Assembly (NCBI RefSeq): GCF_029633865.1
Contig: NC_079222.1
Span: forward strand, 29,719,265 to 29,783,264
DNA from: Lampris incognitus
Taxonomy: Eukaryota > Chordata > Actinopteri > Lampriformes > Lampridae
DNA length: 64,000 bases
Reading direction: 5' to 3'
The notes beneath the pieces are model-generated. The model was not told the DNA's origin. It saw nothing but the letters and a program-made list of their open reading frames with translations, and did not search any database. Positions 12,326 to 22,656 of the stretch are shown one piece after another. The first letter of the stretch is position 1. Every line of letters begins with the position of its first letter. A program made the translations under genes and the position numbers.

Positions 12326-13335
12326 TAAATCCAACCATTTTGTGTATACCGTACTGTACATTATAGGTATACTGGTACCCTCTGTCATGTCTATCTACTT
12401 CAGGCATGTATGTAAGTAACCTGCTGACATCTATTTCAGTATCTCTGCTATATTATCTGCACCATTGCACCTTATCACCTCTTATTTCACCTGCATATAG
12501 TCAATCCTTGTGTATATATCTGAAGATTGTTGTGTTGCAGTGTTGTTACTCTATGTTAAGTACACTGAGAGAGCCATGAAACCAGAGTCAAATTCCATGT
12601 ATGCGCAAACCTACATGGCCGGTAAACATTATTTTGAATGATTCTGATTTAATGAGTAAAAAACAGCTCTATAAACCCATTCACGATGGTAAACACTCAA
12701 AAATGATTATTCTCTGTCTGTAGAACTGCGAACCACTGTATGCTTATATGTTGATGAATCTGAAGTTTAGATTCCTCCAGGAACTTCCTGAAAGAAGTAT
12801 AAGCTGTGTGCAGTTTACTGGATATTGGGCAATTTGCCCCCAGAGATGTCTTTCAGCTCTGTCCTAAGTTTATCTTACAGTCTTATGCAAAAGTGGTTAT
12901 GTAAAGTTTCATGGCCAGAGATACTGACTAAGAGCACAGCTCAGTGTAAGGTGGCAGACAACATGGGAGCTCAAGCCATTGCTAGTTTGGTAGAAAACTA
13001 TTTTCAAGAGCACCTTCCACACACGAACAAGGACATCGTGGACCTGGTGTGAGATAATTGTGCGATCTCAACATATCTGGAGAAGTAATAAAACAGGTAC
13101 GTTTTGCTTCCTAGGACAAACAAGTCCGCCCCCAACTTCTGCCATGGTCTTTCAGGGTTGTTCTGATGGCATGAGTGGCTCTTTGTGATTATGTCATCCT
13201 TGCATGCATGTCCTTCAGTTGAGCAGCATTTCGTTCACTTGCTGGATGAGTCCTGGCTACCACACAGACTGACGAGCACGTGCTTTACACTTCACCACAC
13301 CTTGGTGTCCCTCGTCTAGTTTGGCAAGCACATCG
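12326..13335. other. Intergenic, no gene seen
   Basis: No domain-bearing frame or named repeat recognised. A short open frame at 12825-13052 has no splice context or known similarity. Confidence 0.4.
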
Positions 13336-15060
13336 TTCAGCATTGCTGAAGGTGAGTGTAGCTCACTCTGGCCTGTAGCTTTTCAGCACCGGTTTCTGTT
13401 TTGCATGTGCTGCTGGCCGCCCTTCCATGCACAGCGTCATGACACGTGAGCAGACACTGCTGGCTTTCAGCTGCTCTTTCAGGTTTTTCCATGTATGCGG
13501 GACTGACAAGTAGGCTTTGCATGACACAGTCCATGCAAATGTTGCTTTTCATCAACTCCTGATCTTCTGTGGATATATATTTCACTACGTTTACTTTGGT
13601 ATTTACTATATGATAAACATAAACTTTGTTTTGTCCAGATTTAAGGTTAATTTGTTTTTCCATTTCTATTGTGGTCACCTCTAAAAGCTGCTGTAAATTC
13701 TCACCAGAACAAAATATATTCGTGCCATAAGGAAATAGAACAAATTTCAATATTTTTGATATCTTGCATATATAATTGTAGTACAAAATGAACAGTTTTG
13801 GACCTAAAACCGACCCCTGGGGTACACCACAAGTAATATCCATGCATGACGATTTATGTTTGCCTATCATTACAAACTGCTGCCTCTTACTGAAATAGCT
13901 TCTTAGCCATTTCTGCACCACCCTTCTGATACCATACCTTTCCAATTTGTCTATTATTCTACTGTGATCAGTAGTGTCAAAAGCTTTTATTTAGATCTAT
14001 AAATATTCCCAATGCAAACGTTTTTGGTCTATGCAATTAGTTATTTCTTCAATTCATTCAATGAGCGCAAGAGACGTTGATCTGTTTTGTCGAAACCCGT
14101 ACTGGCTATCGGTCAGCAGATTGTGCTTCTCAATGAATTTGTCTAATCTGGCAGCAAATAGTTTTTCCAATACTTGGAGAATTGTTCCAATACTGAAATC
14201 CGTCTGTAAATTGGTGTCTATCTCCAGTTTTATATAAGGGTAAGACTTTTGCTATTTTCATTTTGCTTGGAACTTTACCAGATTGAAAGGGCATGTTATA
14301 GTTGCGGGTTAGTGGTTTTGCAATACCTTCGATCGCTTTCTTAACTATAGTCATATCAATATCATTCCAGTCAGTAGATTTTTTTTATTCTCACATATGT
14401 GTACAGTGTCCCCAATTTCCTTCTCGTCTACCACGCTAAGAAAGATGGAACTTGGGTTTCTGTCCCCATAATCACCATCACTCCCCCTCTGTGACTGTTT
14501 GTGTATCATTGAAATTTTTGTTTTTCTGACAGTTTTGGGCCAACATTTACAAAGAATCTGTTGAAGCCATGGACCGTGTCTTCCATTTTATTTATAGTCT
14601 TATCATTGTCTGTAAAGTATTGAGGGCAGCTTGGGGCTTCTAGATCCATTTCTAATAATACTATTCAACACAATATATACCTTTGTTGTTGTTTTTATTA
14701 GTCTCTAACTCTTTATTGTAGTATTCCTCCTTGCATATCTCCATAATGTTAGTTAGCTTGTTTTTATATTTTTGTATTTTATTTCTGCTTCAGTGGTTCT
14801 GTGCTTCATGAATTCTTTATAGAGTTTTTTTATGACAAGCATTAGGTAGTCCCTTTGTGATCCATGGACTATCTTTATATTTCTGTTTACTATTGATTTG
14901 TTCTATTGGGCAATTGTTGGCCTTTAAGGATTGCAATATGTGTAGGAATGACTCATAAGCTTTGTCAGTGTCTTTTTCTTTGTATACTGTATTCCAGTTA
15001 TGTGTTAATAATTCATTTTTGAAAGCATTCATGGAATCATATGTTCTTACTCTTATATAT
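13336..15060 (-). mobile_element. L2/CR1-group LINE, decayed, minus strand
   Basis: Minus-strand RT pieces in order: a region near 14817-15032 (SFLHILQSLKANNCPIEQIN, preceding the RT); KMIAKVLPLYKTGDRHQFT-type RT block near 14215-14270; LERYGIRRVVQKWLRSYFSK-type block and CGVPQGSVLGPKLFILYYN near 13780-13830. The catalytic YADD-like motif reads FPYGTNIF at about 13716-13740, so both active-site Asp residues are lost. Many stops and frameshifts. Confidence 0.8.
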
Positions 15061-15117
15061 TTAATGTTGTTGGGAAATTTTCTTCCGAAAACTAGTTACA
15101 GAGTATAAAAACTGGTA

Positions 15118-15910
15118 GATCGTCAGTTTTGATAAATTTTTGCAAATTTATTAAAAATCAAAAACTGAAATCTCTCATTTACGTAAGTATTCAGACTCTT
15201 TGTAGTGGCACTCCAAACTGTGGTCAGGTGCATCCTGTTTGCTTTAGTTATCACTGAGATGCGTCTAGAACTTGATTGGAGTCCACCTGTGCCATATTGA
15301 ATTGGTAAATGGTAAATGGACTGCATTTATAGAGCGCTTTTCTAGTCTACCGACCACAAAAGCACTTTACAGCATATGCCTCACATTCACCCATTCACAC
15401 ACAGATGGTGGAGGCTGCCATGCAAAGCACAAACCTGCACATCAACAGCAGTTTAGAGTTCAGTGTCTTGCTCAAGGACACTTTGACATGCTCTCTGCAG
15501 GAGCCGGGGATCAAACCGGTGACCTTCTGATTACTAGAAGTACCGCTCTACCTGCTGAGCCATGCCGCCCTGCCCCAATAGAATTGATGGGACATCGTTT
15601 AGAAAGGCACACACCTTTTTATAAGGTCCCACAAGTCACATTGCAGACCAAACACTAGACTCAGACCAAAAACCAAGCCATGGACTCTTTGTAGGCCGTG
15701 TGATAAAATTGCAGTGAAGCATCGATCAGGGCAAGGGTATAAAACCATTTCTAAAGCTTTGAGTGTTCCCAGGAGCACAGTAGCCTCCTAGATGAGCAAA
15801 GTTTGTAGAGACTTACACAAGAAGACTCGAAGCTGTAACTGCTGCCAAATGGGCCTCTACAAAGTACTGAATTAAGGGTCTGAATACTTATATCGATGTG
15901 AGAGATTTCA
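15118..15910. mobile_element. Tc1-like DNA transposon relic, split by a SINE
   Basis: Both outer parts resemble Tc1-family elements of fish. The outer arms share AAAAATC(A)AAAACTGAAATCTCTC (15155-15178) with its inverted match near 15899-15926. The interior keeps the transposase N-terminus in degraded form (GTGATAAAATTGCAGTGAAG, CCCAGGAGCACAGTAGCC) near 15700-15790. Only a few hundred bases of the transposase remain. The SINE at 15305-15580 is inserted inside. Confidence 0.7.
15305..15580 (-). mobile_element. tRNA-like SINE (family C) nested in the Tc1 relic
   Basis: A roughly 276-bp insert. The minus-strand head is tRNA-like (B-box-like GGTTTGATCCC near 15509-15519) and the opposite end is ATTTATAGAGCGCTTTTCTAG. 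It is flanked by gaattg on both sides (15299-15304 and 15581-15586), consistent with a short target-site duplication. The Tc1 sequence reads across the insert without loss. A fragment of the same element recurs at 59499-59568. Confidence 0.75.
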
Positions 15911-16290
15911 GTTTTTGATTTTTAATGGATTTTCTAAAAATGTGTTTTGACTTTGCCATTATGTTTTATTGAGTCTAGCTTGATGGTCAAAAATGGCAAT
16001 TTTATTATTTTAAAATTAAATCTACAATACAATATAGTGTGCAGAAAAAGTGAAGGGGTCTGAATACTTTGAGGCCACTGTAAATTAAAAGTAACTGGGA
16101 AGTCCAAAGATTGCTGTATGTATCCTCTGAAAAACAATTTTTTTTCTTCCATTTAAGATATTACTTAATGAGGGTAAGGGCCTTTAAAAAAATGACAATT
16201 ACATATGTGTATTTTAATTTTTCATTGCATACAGTTCCAAAGTGAAGGGGTCTGAATACTTTATGAAGCCACTGTATGTGTTCCTAATCT
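15911..16290. mobile_element. Tc1-type terminal sequence, repeated
   Basis: GTGAAGGGGTCTGAATACTTT occurs twice as a near copy (about 16051-16071 and 16242-16262), each followed by a GAGGCCACTGTA or GAAGCCACTGTA end, which looks like Tc1-type terminal repeats. It suggests two overlapping or nested end copies to the right of the relic at 15118-15910. Confidence 0.55.
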
Positions 16291-17214
16291 TATCTGAATG
16301 CCTGCTTTCTTTATTTAACACTTGTAGCAGTACTTGCCAGTAGTCCGCGAGCTAAAACCTGGGTTGAGCCTCCATCTACAGTGTTGGACAAGAGCATTAT
16401 TTTTGCATTTGTATTGTTTTGTCTTGTGTTACTGACAGTGATGGGAAATCAGGAATCAGGAATCAGGAATCAGGAACACTTTATTTGTCATTTAATTTCA
16501 TATACTTCCGTACATGAATGAAAGGAAATGTCGTTTCCACCAGCCCACAGCAGTGTATCACAAAGACAAAAAACACATATCCAAAAACAGAAAAACTTCA
16601 AGAACACACATATCCAAATTAACATATATATCCACACTAACAAACAAATAAATAAATAAATCCAACGCCAGCTCTCCCAGCCAGACACCCTCGACACACC
16701 GCCTCGCACTCCACATGATGACACCAAAAACACCACAGTCAGCGCCACCTTCGGCATTATCGGAACTGCCGGTCTGTATGGGCAAGGCTCAGGGTTTTCA
16801 GTTTTTACCAATTTTCACCGAAAAATACCCAGATTTTTCAAAAGGAGCAGATCGGTTGAAACTGATTTCCACCCGGATTTTATGTTTCCACGGATCCAAA
16901 AGCTGTTCCTGTTCGTGCGAGGTTATGTAACAGTGTCCTCTTGTGGCGAAATTCGGCATGCTGAATGGCTTTGAAAAATAAAAACCGAAAACGCTGAGCC
17001 TCGTGCATGGGCTAGCAGTTAGCTTAGCCTGCCCTGCTTCTGCATCCTGTCAGACCGCCCTCAGTGTTACCTCCTTGGTCGCAGCTCCAGGCAGGGCCGT
17101 GGTGCCTGGGCCCACAGGACGCAGCAGACCAAGCTCTCCCAGCCGATCCAGCACCAGCTCTCCCAGCCATCAAACGAAGACAAAACTGAAACACAGATGC
17201 CACTGCACGGATGG
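16291..17214. other. Intergenic, mostly unclassified repeat-like DNA
   Basis: A GGAATCA array (16448-16475) is followed by ACACTTTATTTGTCATTTAA, a head I recall from other fish repeats. GC-rich segments at 16660-16760 and 17020-17170 share CAGCTCTCCCAGCCA, so they may belong to one unclassified repeat. No host exon supported. Confidence 0.5.
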
Positions 17215-17222
17215 GAGGATTC

Positions 17223-17550
17223 CAGTGGCGCCCCCAAGGGGTGGCCAAGGGTGGCCTTGGCCACCCTGATACTATCCCTGCCCCCCCCGCTGGCCCCCCC
17301 AGCCACTTCTGATTATGCATAATATGCTTCTATCTGATATTTTACATTAGGTGCTGTTCATTTAAATCAATAATGTATATTTTTCTTAACTCTCATATTG
17401 ACAGTTTTCAACTAGCCTATACAGTATACTAACAACAGCAGCATAGAATTCCTGAAATTCAGTCATGGCCTTGGGTTTTGGTGTGCCACCCCAAGATTTT
17501 CAGTGGCCCCATTTGGCCACCCCTATGAAAGATTTCTGGGGGCGCCACTG
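17223..17550. mobile_element. hAT-type MITE with perfect 8-bp target duplication
   Basis: A 328-bp element with terminal inverted repeats CAGTGGCGCCCCCAA at the left and the inverted form (ending TGGGGGCGCCACTG, with one base difference) at the right. GAGGATTC occurs on both sides (17215-17222 and 17551-17558), an 8-bp duplication as expected for hAT elements. Inner arms also pair (GGGTGGCCA with TGGCCACCC). No transposase is encoded. Confidence 0.92.
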
Positions 17551-17558
17551 GAGGATTC

Positions 17559-17703
17559 TCTCATCAAAACGATCTTATTAAAAAGACCCTCTTATTAAAC
17601 CTTGTTAACTGTCCTTTAACAAATTTTGCCCATAACCTTTTGTAAAACACGCAGAATTAAAAGTATCACTGCATCTACACAAATGCTTTCTTTAATGTGT
17701 GTC

Positions 17704-17764
<61 letters not shown>

Positions 17765-18020
17765 CCACCAATCAAGGCTTCTTCTATTTATTAGATATGT
17801 TGGCTTTGATGTTTTCAATATATTGCACTTCCGGCTTTGTAGCTTATTTATGGATTAACATCTTTTTTAATTCTAACATGTGAAAAGACTTCCCAGGTTT
17901 TGTTCTACTGGGAATAGTAAACACGGGGACTTTCTGTTTTCTTTTGTGGTTTAGATGAAAGGGTTCGTTGTCCATCCATACTTAACTATGTGTCTTGCTT
18001 TTTTGTTTTGTTTTCCCTAG
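17559..18020. other. Intergenic with (GT)n microsatellite
   Basis: A (GT)n tract at about 17698-17760 and AT-rich flanks. The T-rich run at 17993-18019 forms the polypyrimidine tract in front of the orphan exon candidate at 18021. Confidence 0.7.
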
Positions 18021-18085
18021 GCTTCGGAGTTTATTGATGTCCCCTCTTGGGTCATCGGCGGGGCAGCAGATGGTGTCCATTCCTG
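18021..18085 (+). other. Orphan exon candidate (unassigned)
   Basis: A 65-bp GC-richer block has a strong plus-strand acceptor (TTTTGTTTTCCCTAG) before it and a good donor (CTG|GTATGT) after it. Two frames are open: one reads ASEFIDVPSWVIGGAADGVH, another LRSLLMSPLGSSAGQQMVSI. I do not recognise either, and no partner exon was found. It could be an alternative or untranslated exon, or chance. Confidence 0.25.
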
Positions 18086-18959
18086 GTATGTGGTGTGGAT
18101 TATGAAATCACAGAGATTACAACATTACTGCATAAGTAACTACATACTACATCTACATACGTTTTGTTTTGGGTTTTTTTGTAACTGTTTAAGTTACTGA
18201 AATTTCATGTTTTGTATTTAATTGTAAACAAAAAGGTATCTGAACAGCTTATTGAGCTGTTGAGTTTATGATTTTTTCCTTGTTTGGTTTAAATTGTGCG
18301 TAACCTGGTATTTGTTTATTGCCTCCTTTAACACTTGAGTCAACATTGTGCTGAAAGAGCAGATAAGAAATTGCAATGAAACAACGTCATGTGTGAAAAC
18401 CATTCATTGTTTATTGCAGCAATTTCTCAAATATAAAAAATTGACAGTCCTTATAAACATATTTACAACAAAAACATCAGGAAATATGAAACATAAGAAT
18501 TATGAACATTTAACTCAATTCAGGATTTTTTTGCAATAATAAAATGTGTGGTCGTTATAATGTTTCATGATCGGCCAATGTATCGTAAAGGATGCATTTT
18601 GGTAAAGTGCTATGCAAATAAAAATTACAATTATTAATACGTGGTGCCTACTTTTTTCCTCTTTTTCTTTTTATTAATCATTTCCCAGTTATTTAACTGA
18701 CTGTTTTACAACATGTTATATACACATATCTAAAACAAATATCATGTGATTGACTCTTTGAGCTCTTTGAATTTTACATGAATATGTTGATGTTAAAATA
18801 TTGTAAAAGATCTCGGTCCATGAGATGCCAATCACACATTCAGCCACGGATGCAAATAACTCAAACTATACTTATATGCAAGAGCTGGTTCAGAGGGAGC
18901 TTTTCCTTCAACTCAGCCTTTAGCCCCACATTGGACAAGTAACTCAACATTGCTGTTAT
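18086..18959. other. Region after the vamp8-like stop codon; probable 3' UTR plus flank
   Basis: Directly downstream of the vamp8-like stop on the minus strand. AT-rich with several TTTATT motifs (AATAAA on the minus strand) near 18316, 18405 and 18670. Any of these could serve the gene; the true 3' end cannot be fixed by eye. Confidence 0.45.
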
Positions 18960-19097
18960 CTATATGACGTTGGTTGCAAATAGGATGATGAGTATAATAA
19001 TGACCACCGCGATCACACCAATTATGATCATCATCTTAATGTTTTTCCACCAGTATTTCCTGGCAACTCGTGTGGATGTTCTTTGGAAAGAGTCAGC
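18960..19097 (-). CDS. vamp8: Vesicle-associated membrane protein 8-like, exon 3 (SNARE end and membrane anchor)
   Basis: This 138-bp terminal coding exon encodes [20 protein letters not shown], then a C-terminal hydrophobic anchor of about 24 residues ([20 protein letters not shown]) and ATNVI-stop. It supplies the last SNARE layers, the juxtamembrane ARKYWWKN motif shared by VAMP2/3/8, and the tail anchor that puts the protein in endosomal or lysosomal membranes. The acceptor is CCCTTCCAG after a pyrimidine tract; the phase-0 join to exon 2 gives [20 protein letters not shown] fits VAMP8 (KVARKFWWKN) better than VAMP2/3 (KLKRKYWWKN). Confidence 0.93.
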   Translation of the reverse strand, partial: ADSFQRTSTRVARKYWWKNIKMMIIIGVIAVVIIILIILFATNVI

Positions 19098-19234
19098 CTG
19101 GAAGGGAGGGTGGAGAGCACTGTAGTCAAATGAGTCATCCAATGTTTTTTTTTTCCAACAACAGTGTTACCTCTAGGGGACGACATTTTCATTTTCAAGC
19201 AGTATATTTCTTATATATATATATACAACTCAGC

Positions 19235-19246
<12 letters not shown>

Positions 19247-19301
<55 letters not shown>
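19247..19301. repeat. (TA)n-(TG)n compound microsatellite in vamp8-like intron 2
   Basis: TATA runs at about 19213-19250 pass into (TG)n to 19301. It lies within the short intron 2 (19098-19380) and is probably length-polymorphic. Confidence 0.9.
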
Positions 19302-19305
<4 letters not shown>

Positions 19306-19380
19306 CTCAGCTATATATATATGTATGATTCCAGGTTTGAGGATTCACCCTTTCAGTGTATGCCTGCTGGAAATACTTAC

Positions 19381-19551
19381 AGTTGCTTGAAGGTCATCTG
19401 TCTTGCCAATCAAATCATCCAGTCTTTCTCCTCGCTCAAGCACTTTGTTGATGTTATCTTTCAGAATCACTTTAACTTCATTGACTTGGCCCTGCACCTG
19501 GTCAACCTTACTGGTTGAGCCAGCTGCTTGTGGCTGGGGATTTAAGCCAGC
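19381..19551 (-). CDS. vamp8: Vesicle-associated membrane protein 8-like, exon 2 (SNARE motif)
   Basis: A 171-bp exon (57 codons) with the short N-terminus AGLNPQPQAAGSTSK and most of the R-SNARE helix: VDQVQGQVNEVKVILKDNIN, then KVLERGERLDDLIGKTDDLQ. The zero-layer Arg is the R of ERGE, which makes this an R-SNARE able to form a four-helix bundle with Qa, Qb and Qc partners. VAMP8 acts in late endosome fusion, regulated exocytosis and autophagosome-lysosome fusion. The acceptor is a T-rich tract plus GCAG (19552-19560) and the donor GTAAGT (19375-19380). The full product is 103 aa, close to the usual 100 for VAMP8, with every heptad position that I can judge intact. Confidence 0.93.
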
Positions 19552-19998
19552 CTGCAAAAAAAAAGAGAAGAAGATAATAAATGCTGGGGGTACTCCTAAA
19601 TCCTCAAAAATAAGGAGACATAGCTGAATGGCATCAGAGTTGATATACCCAAGCTTCCAAACAGTCACAGGTAATCCACATATAGTGTAGTTAGTCATTA
19701 CAGTATCAACATTAATATTTGAATCAAAATGACAACCATTTTAAATCAATCAATCAACCAATCAATCAACCAACCAACCAATCAATTAATCAATCAACCA
19801 AGTTGCATTTTGTATAGTGCTTTTCTAGCTGCAACAGCCACTCAAAGCGCTCTACACTTCTTCTTTCATGTTTTCCCTTGTGCAGCGACTTGACTCTAAG
19901 CGCAACACAACTTAAGAGTGTGACCATATACACGACTTGCATAGGAGCAAACGTAAAATGATAATCTGAAAAGCCAAAATATACCATACTTTACTCAC

Positions 19999-20001
19999 CA
20001 T
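19999..20001 (-). CDS. vamp8: Vesicle-associated membrane protein 8-like, exon 1 (start codon only)
   Basis: On the minus strand ACC-ATG is followed at once by GTGAGTAA, so coding exon 1 supplies only the initiator Met and splices in phase 0 to GCT GGC TTA of exon 2 (M-AGLNP). A first coding exon of one or a few codons is usual for small VAMP genes. The -3 base is A, a good Kozak context. The intron of 447 bp (19552-19998) contains a CAATCAAC-rich repeat head at 19745-19800. Confidence 0.85.
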
Positions 20002-20120
20002 GGTAGTACTATCGCTCTAGTCCAACCAATAGCACAACTTAAAAAAAAAATCAAGATGGCTTGCTATCCGGTTCTAAGCGGAGTAAGCAGTAGTAGAAAT
20101 CTATGCCTGTGGTAACAGTA
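20002..20120 (-). promoter_or_regulatory. vamp8-like 5' UTR and core promoter region
   Basis: Lies just upstream of the ATG. On the plus strand it contains CAAGATGGC (20051-20060 area), which matches the core YY1 site that often marks TATA-less start sites, next to a TCCGG ETS-like core. Factor binding is inference from motif and position only. Confidence 0.4.
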
Positions 20121-21149
20121 CGAGTCATACACTAAATGCTGACCAAACGCCAGTCTGCAGAAGGCTGCACCCTGTTTCTGTTACTCATTAACTCACTTCT
20201 GCTGCAATGGAAGGTGGTCATTGGCTTAACACAAGCCATTCATCAACACCACAAACAACCAGTGTTAATAGGATGGGCCCTTTACTCATGGTTCACAATC
20301 CTCTCAACACATTTATCAGACAACATCTGAATGTAAGGCTAAAGGAAGTGCTACCTTGCTAAAAAAAGAAAAAAAAAAGATTTAAACCGGTCATATCTAT
20401 TCTATAAGCCCAAACTCTATCTGAGATACCATCAGCTGTCTCGGCACCAGATGCAAGCCACCACCGGGCAAAGGCCACTGTTTTCAACAGGAAACAATTT
20501 ATAAAGGAGCTGCAAATCTGAAAGGCAATAAAAAGGTGAAAGCACCGGCTTCGCTTTGTCCCCACATTCCTTGTCATGCAGCTCGACTGCTTTGTCACCA
20601 GTGTTATAGTCCTACATGACCGGAAGACGGCTTATCAGACGAATCATCAGAGACTTGACTTTGACCGCATGAGATGAACTTTATTAACGACAACAGTTAA
20701 TAAAGTATTAATAAAGTATGGTTCCGTGTATACAGATACACTGAACCATGAACCAGGCATGGCCGGACACTGAGTCAAAGTAACTGAGTTACTCCACCTC
20801 CACATTACCAACTTCCCTATCAGTATCAGTGCGCAGCATACTACATACTACATCCTCTTTTCTCAACACGAGAGTTACACTTCAGTATTACTATAATGAA
20901 GAATTGTTTAGGACTGAACTTTGTGTCTCATTACTGTTACTGTCTAACGCACATTTGCTTCAACCTAAGAGCAAATGAACTTGCTGCTCAAATATTACAG
21001 ATGATCTGTAACTCTTCTGTGACTGTTTTGGGAATGTCAAACATGACAGTATCAGTGTCTGGGAGCATAATATTGCGTCTTCTCTCTGCAAAGAACAGAA
21101 AAATATTTCAAATATTCTTAACATTTTAAATCAAATGTCCTTCTTGAAC
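20121..21149. other. Intergenic, no gene seen; possible LTR-like remnant
   Basis: The stretch around 20630-20890 has LTR-like features on the minus strand (polyadenylation-like AATAAA run near 20700). No matching partner is visible, so I do not call an LTR. Confidence 0.35.
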
Positions 21150-21552
21150 AATTTTTTTCTTTTTCTTTTTTTTTTAATGAGCATAGTTTGAGCGCATTTC
21201 TGTTCTCATTGTGCTTGGGAGGATTACCCTGTCTCCAGTGAACTCCTTCTCTCACAGCCACTGTGTATCTGATAGGCCTGTATAGTGTCAGTCTTGAGTC
21301 TCCCTGCTTCCGGTGTCGGGGCCAACCATCTCTGCGCATGGCTTGTAACAGCTGCAGTGTTTCATCTTTCGTTGTTTCACCCTTGCGCAGCTCTAGAGTC
21401 TCTGAACTCAAGCATCTGTGGGCTCCAAAGCATAGACAACTTTCTCGTCCGTGATGTCATCTGCTGTCGTGTGCTGTTCTGGTTTGCCAGCTCGTGAGTG
21501 TGTGTCTGCGATCAGTAGATCTTTACCCAGTGTGTAGATGACATTTAAGTCA
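21150..21552 (-). mobile_element. Ty3/gypsy pol fragment (RNase H end to integrase linker)
   Basis: The minus-strand read RYDLNVIYTLGKDLLIADTH, then SRAGKPEQHTTADDITDEKV, matches the end of RNase H (YTPGK..YIADTLSRA type) in gypsy polymerases, followed by the linker (SSETLELRKGETTKDETLQL, DGWP). It is cut at the right by the truncated SINE at 21553, and at the left it dissolves into a poly-T/C run. It differs in sequence from the gypsy piece at 22657-24071. Confidence 0.75.
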
Positions 21553-21835
21553 TATCGCTGCACTGGTCGCTGCACTAGCGCCTTCTCTGGTCGGTCGGGG
21601 CGCCTGTTCGGTGGTGGTGGTGGTGGTGGGGGGGGGGCGGCTGGGGGGAATAGCGTGATCCTCCCACGCGCTACGTCCCCCCAGCGAAACTCCTCACTGT
21701 CAGGTGAAAGAAGCGGCTGGCGACTCCACATGTATCGGAGGAGGCATGTGGTAGTCTGCAGTGACCGGGGCGGCTCATAAAATAGGGTAATTGGCCAAGT
21801 ACAAATGGGGAGAAAAGGGGGGAAAAGAAGCAACG
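21553..21835 (+). mobile_element. tRNA-derived SINE (family A), 5'-truncated copy
   Basis: Begins inside the family A body (GCGCCTTCTCTGGTCGGTC) and runs to the usual AAATGGGGAGAAAAG tail. It lacks the tRNA-like head. No clear target duplication. Contains a (GGT)n-G run at 21612-21640. Confidence 0.85.
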
Positions 21836-22229
21836 AAAAAAAAAGAAAAGACGTCTTTTCAGAATTCAGCAACTAATGCTGTGTATAATATTTTATATTT
21901 GTGATATGTAGGATATCTTATGTTTAGACATGATTTATCTAATTAATGAAGTCTGAGTAAAACTATATAGCCCTTTGAATACTTTTCTATTATGCTGTTC
22001 TGTGCACAAATAAAGAGAGTGGTTTCATGGATTTGAATGAGACACTTTTGCGTTTCTGTGTTGCTGTTTAGCTAAAATATGACTCAGATGCGTGAACTTT
22101 AGCTCTTGTTGTACCGCTGTGAAAACATTTATTTTACAATGTAAATATTCAAGAGTAACTAAACCCAAGACCATTTTAGTGAGTATGCAGGTGTGCCAAA
22201 TAATCAGCATTGACAGTACTATTGATAGT
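21836..22229. other. No gene seen
   Basis: AT-rich stretch between a SINE and the putative LTR. Nothing that I can name. Confidence 0.4.
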
Positions 22230-22656
22230 TGTTAGTGCCGTCTGTATGTCTGTATAAATTATATAGATACACATATATAAATATAAATATAAATGTTATT
22301 AACTCCAGCTGTGTTTATCCTGCTCAGCTAACATCACACAGTGCCAACACCAGCCTGGCGTGCTTTTAACCATTAAATGGGTTTTAACCTGTAGATGTCA
22401 GCAAACTCACTGAAATGGACGAGGCTTTACTTACTGTATAAGCGTTGAGTCAGGATATTATGTAAATAATATGCTGTGGAGGATGAAAGAAAGGAGACGA
22501 GACCACTTCTCCTTTTGACCACACAGCCATTCATTCTGCTAAACCTCAGCCTCGTGTCTACCCACAATACCCTTTGCTAACTCCCGCCCACTGTCTTAAA
22601 GGGACCGTCTCTGGCCCGCATGGTGAATATGTAACCTGCAAGTAGGTCACTACACA
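22230..22656 (-). repeat. Putative 3' LTR of the gypsy fragment (left edge uncertain)
   Basis: On the minus strand a polypurine tract (GGGGGGG, 22661-22667) is followed by TTGTGTAGTGACC, a typical PPT-then-TG start of a 3' LTR at 22656. The other edge is not determinable because no second LTR copy is in the window to compare; 22230 is a guess. Confidence 0.45.

Noticed and set aside
16488-16811. Hydrophobic Trp/Cys-rich frames that resemble membrane segments
   Set aside because: Frames lie in unclassified repeat DNA with an AAATAAATAAAT run; no gene structure.
20121-20900. A solo LTR around 20630-20890
   Set aside because: Only loose LTR-like motifs and no partner copy or target duplication; not enough to call.
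21408-21872. 154-residue minus-strand frame treated as one gene
   Set aside because: It joins a SINE and a gypsy pol fragment; the join is an insertion boundary.
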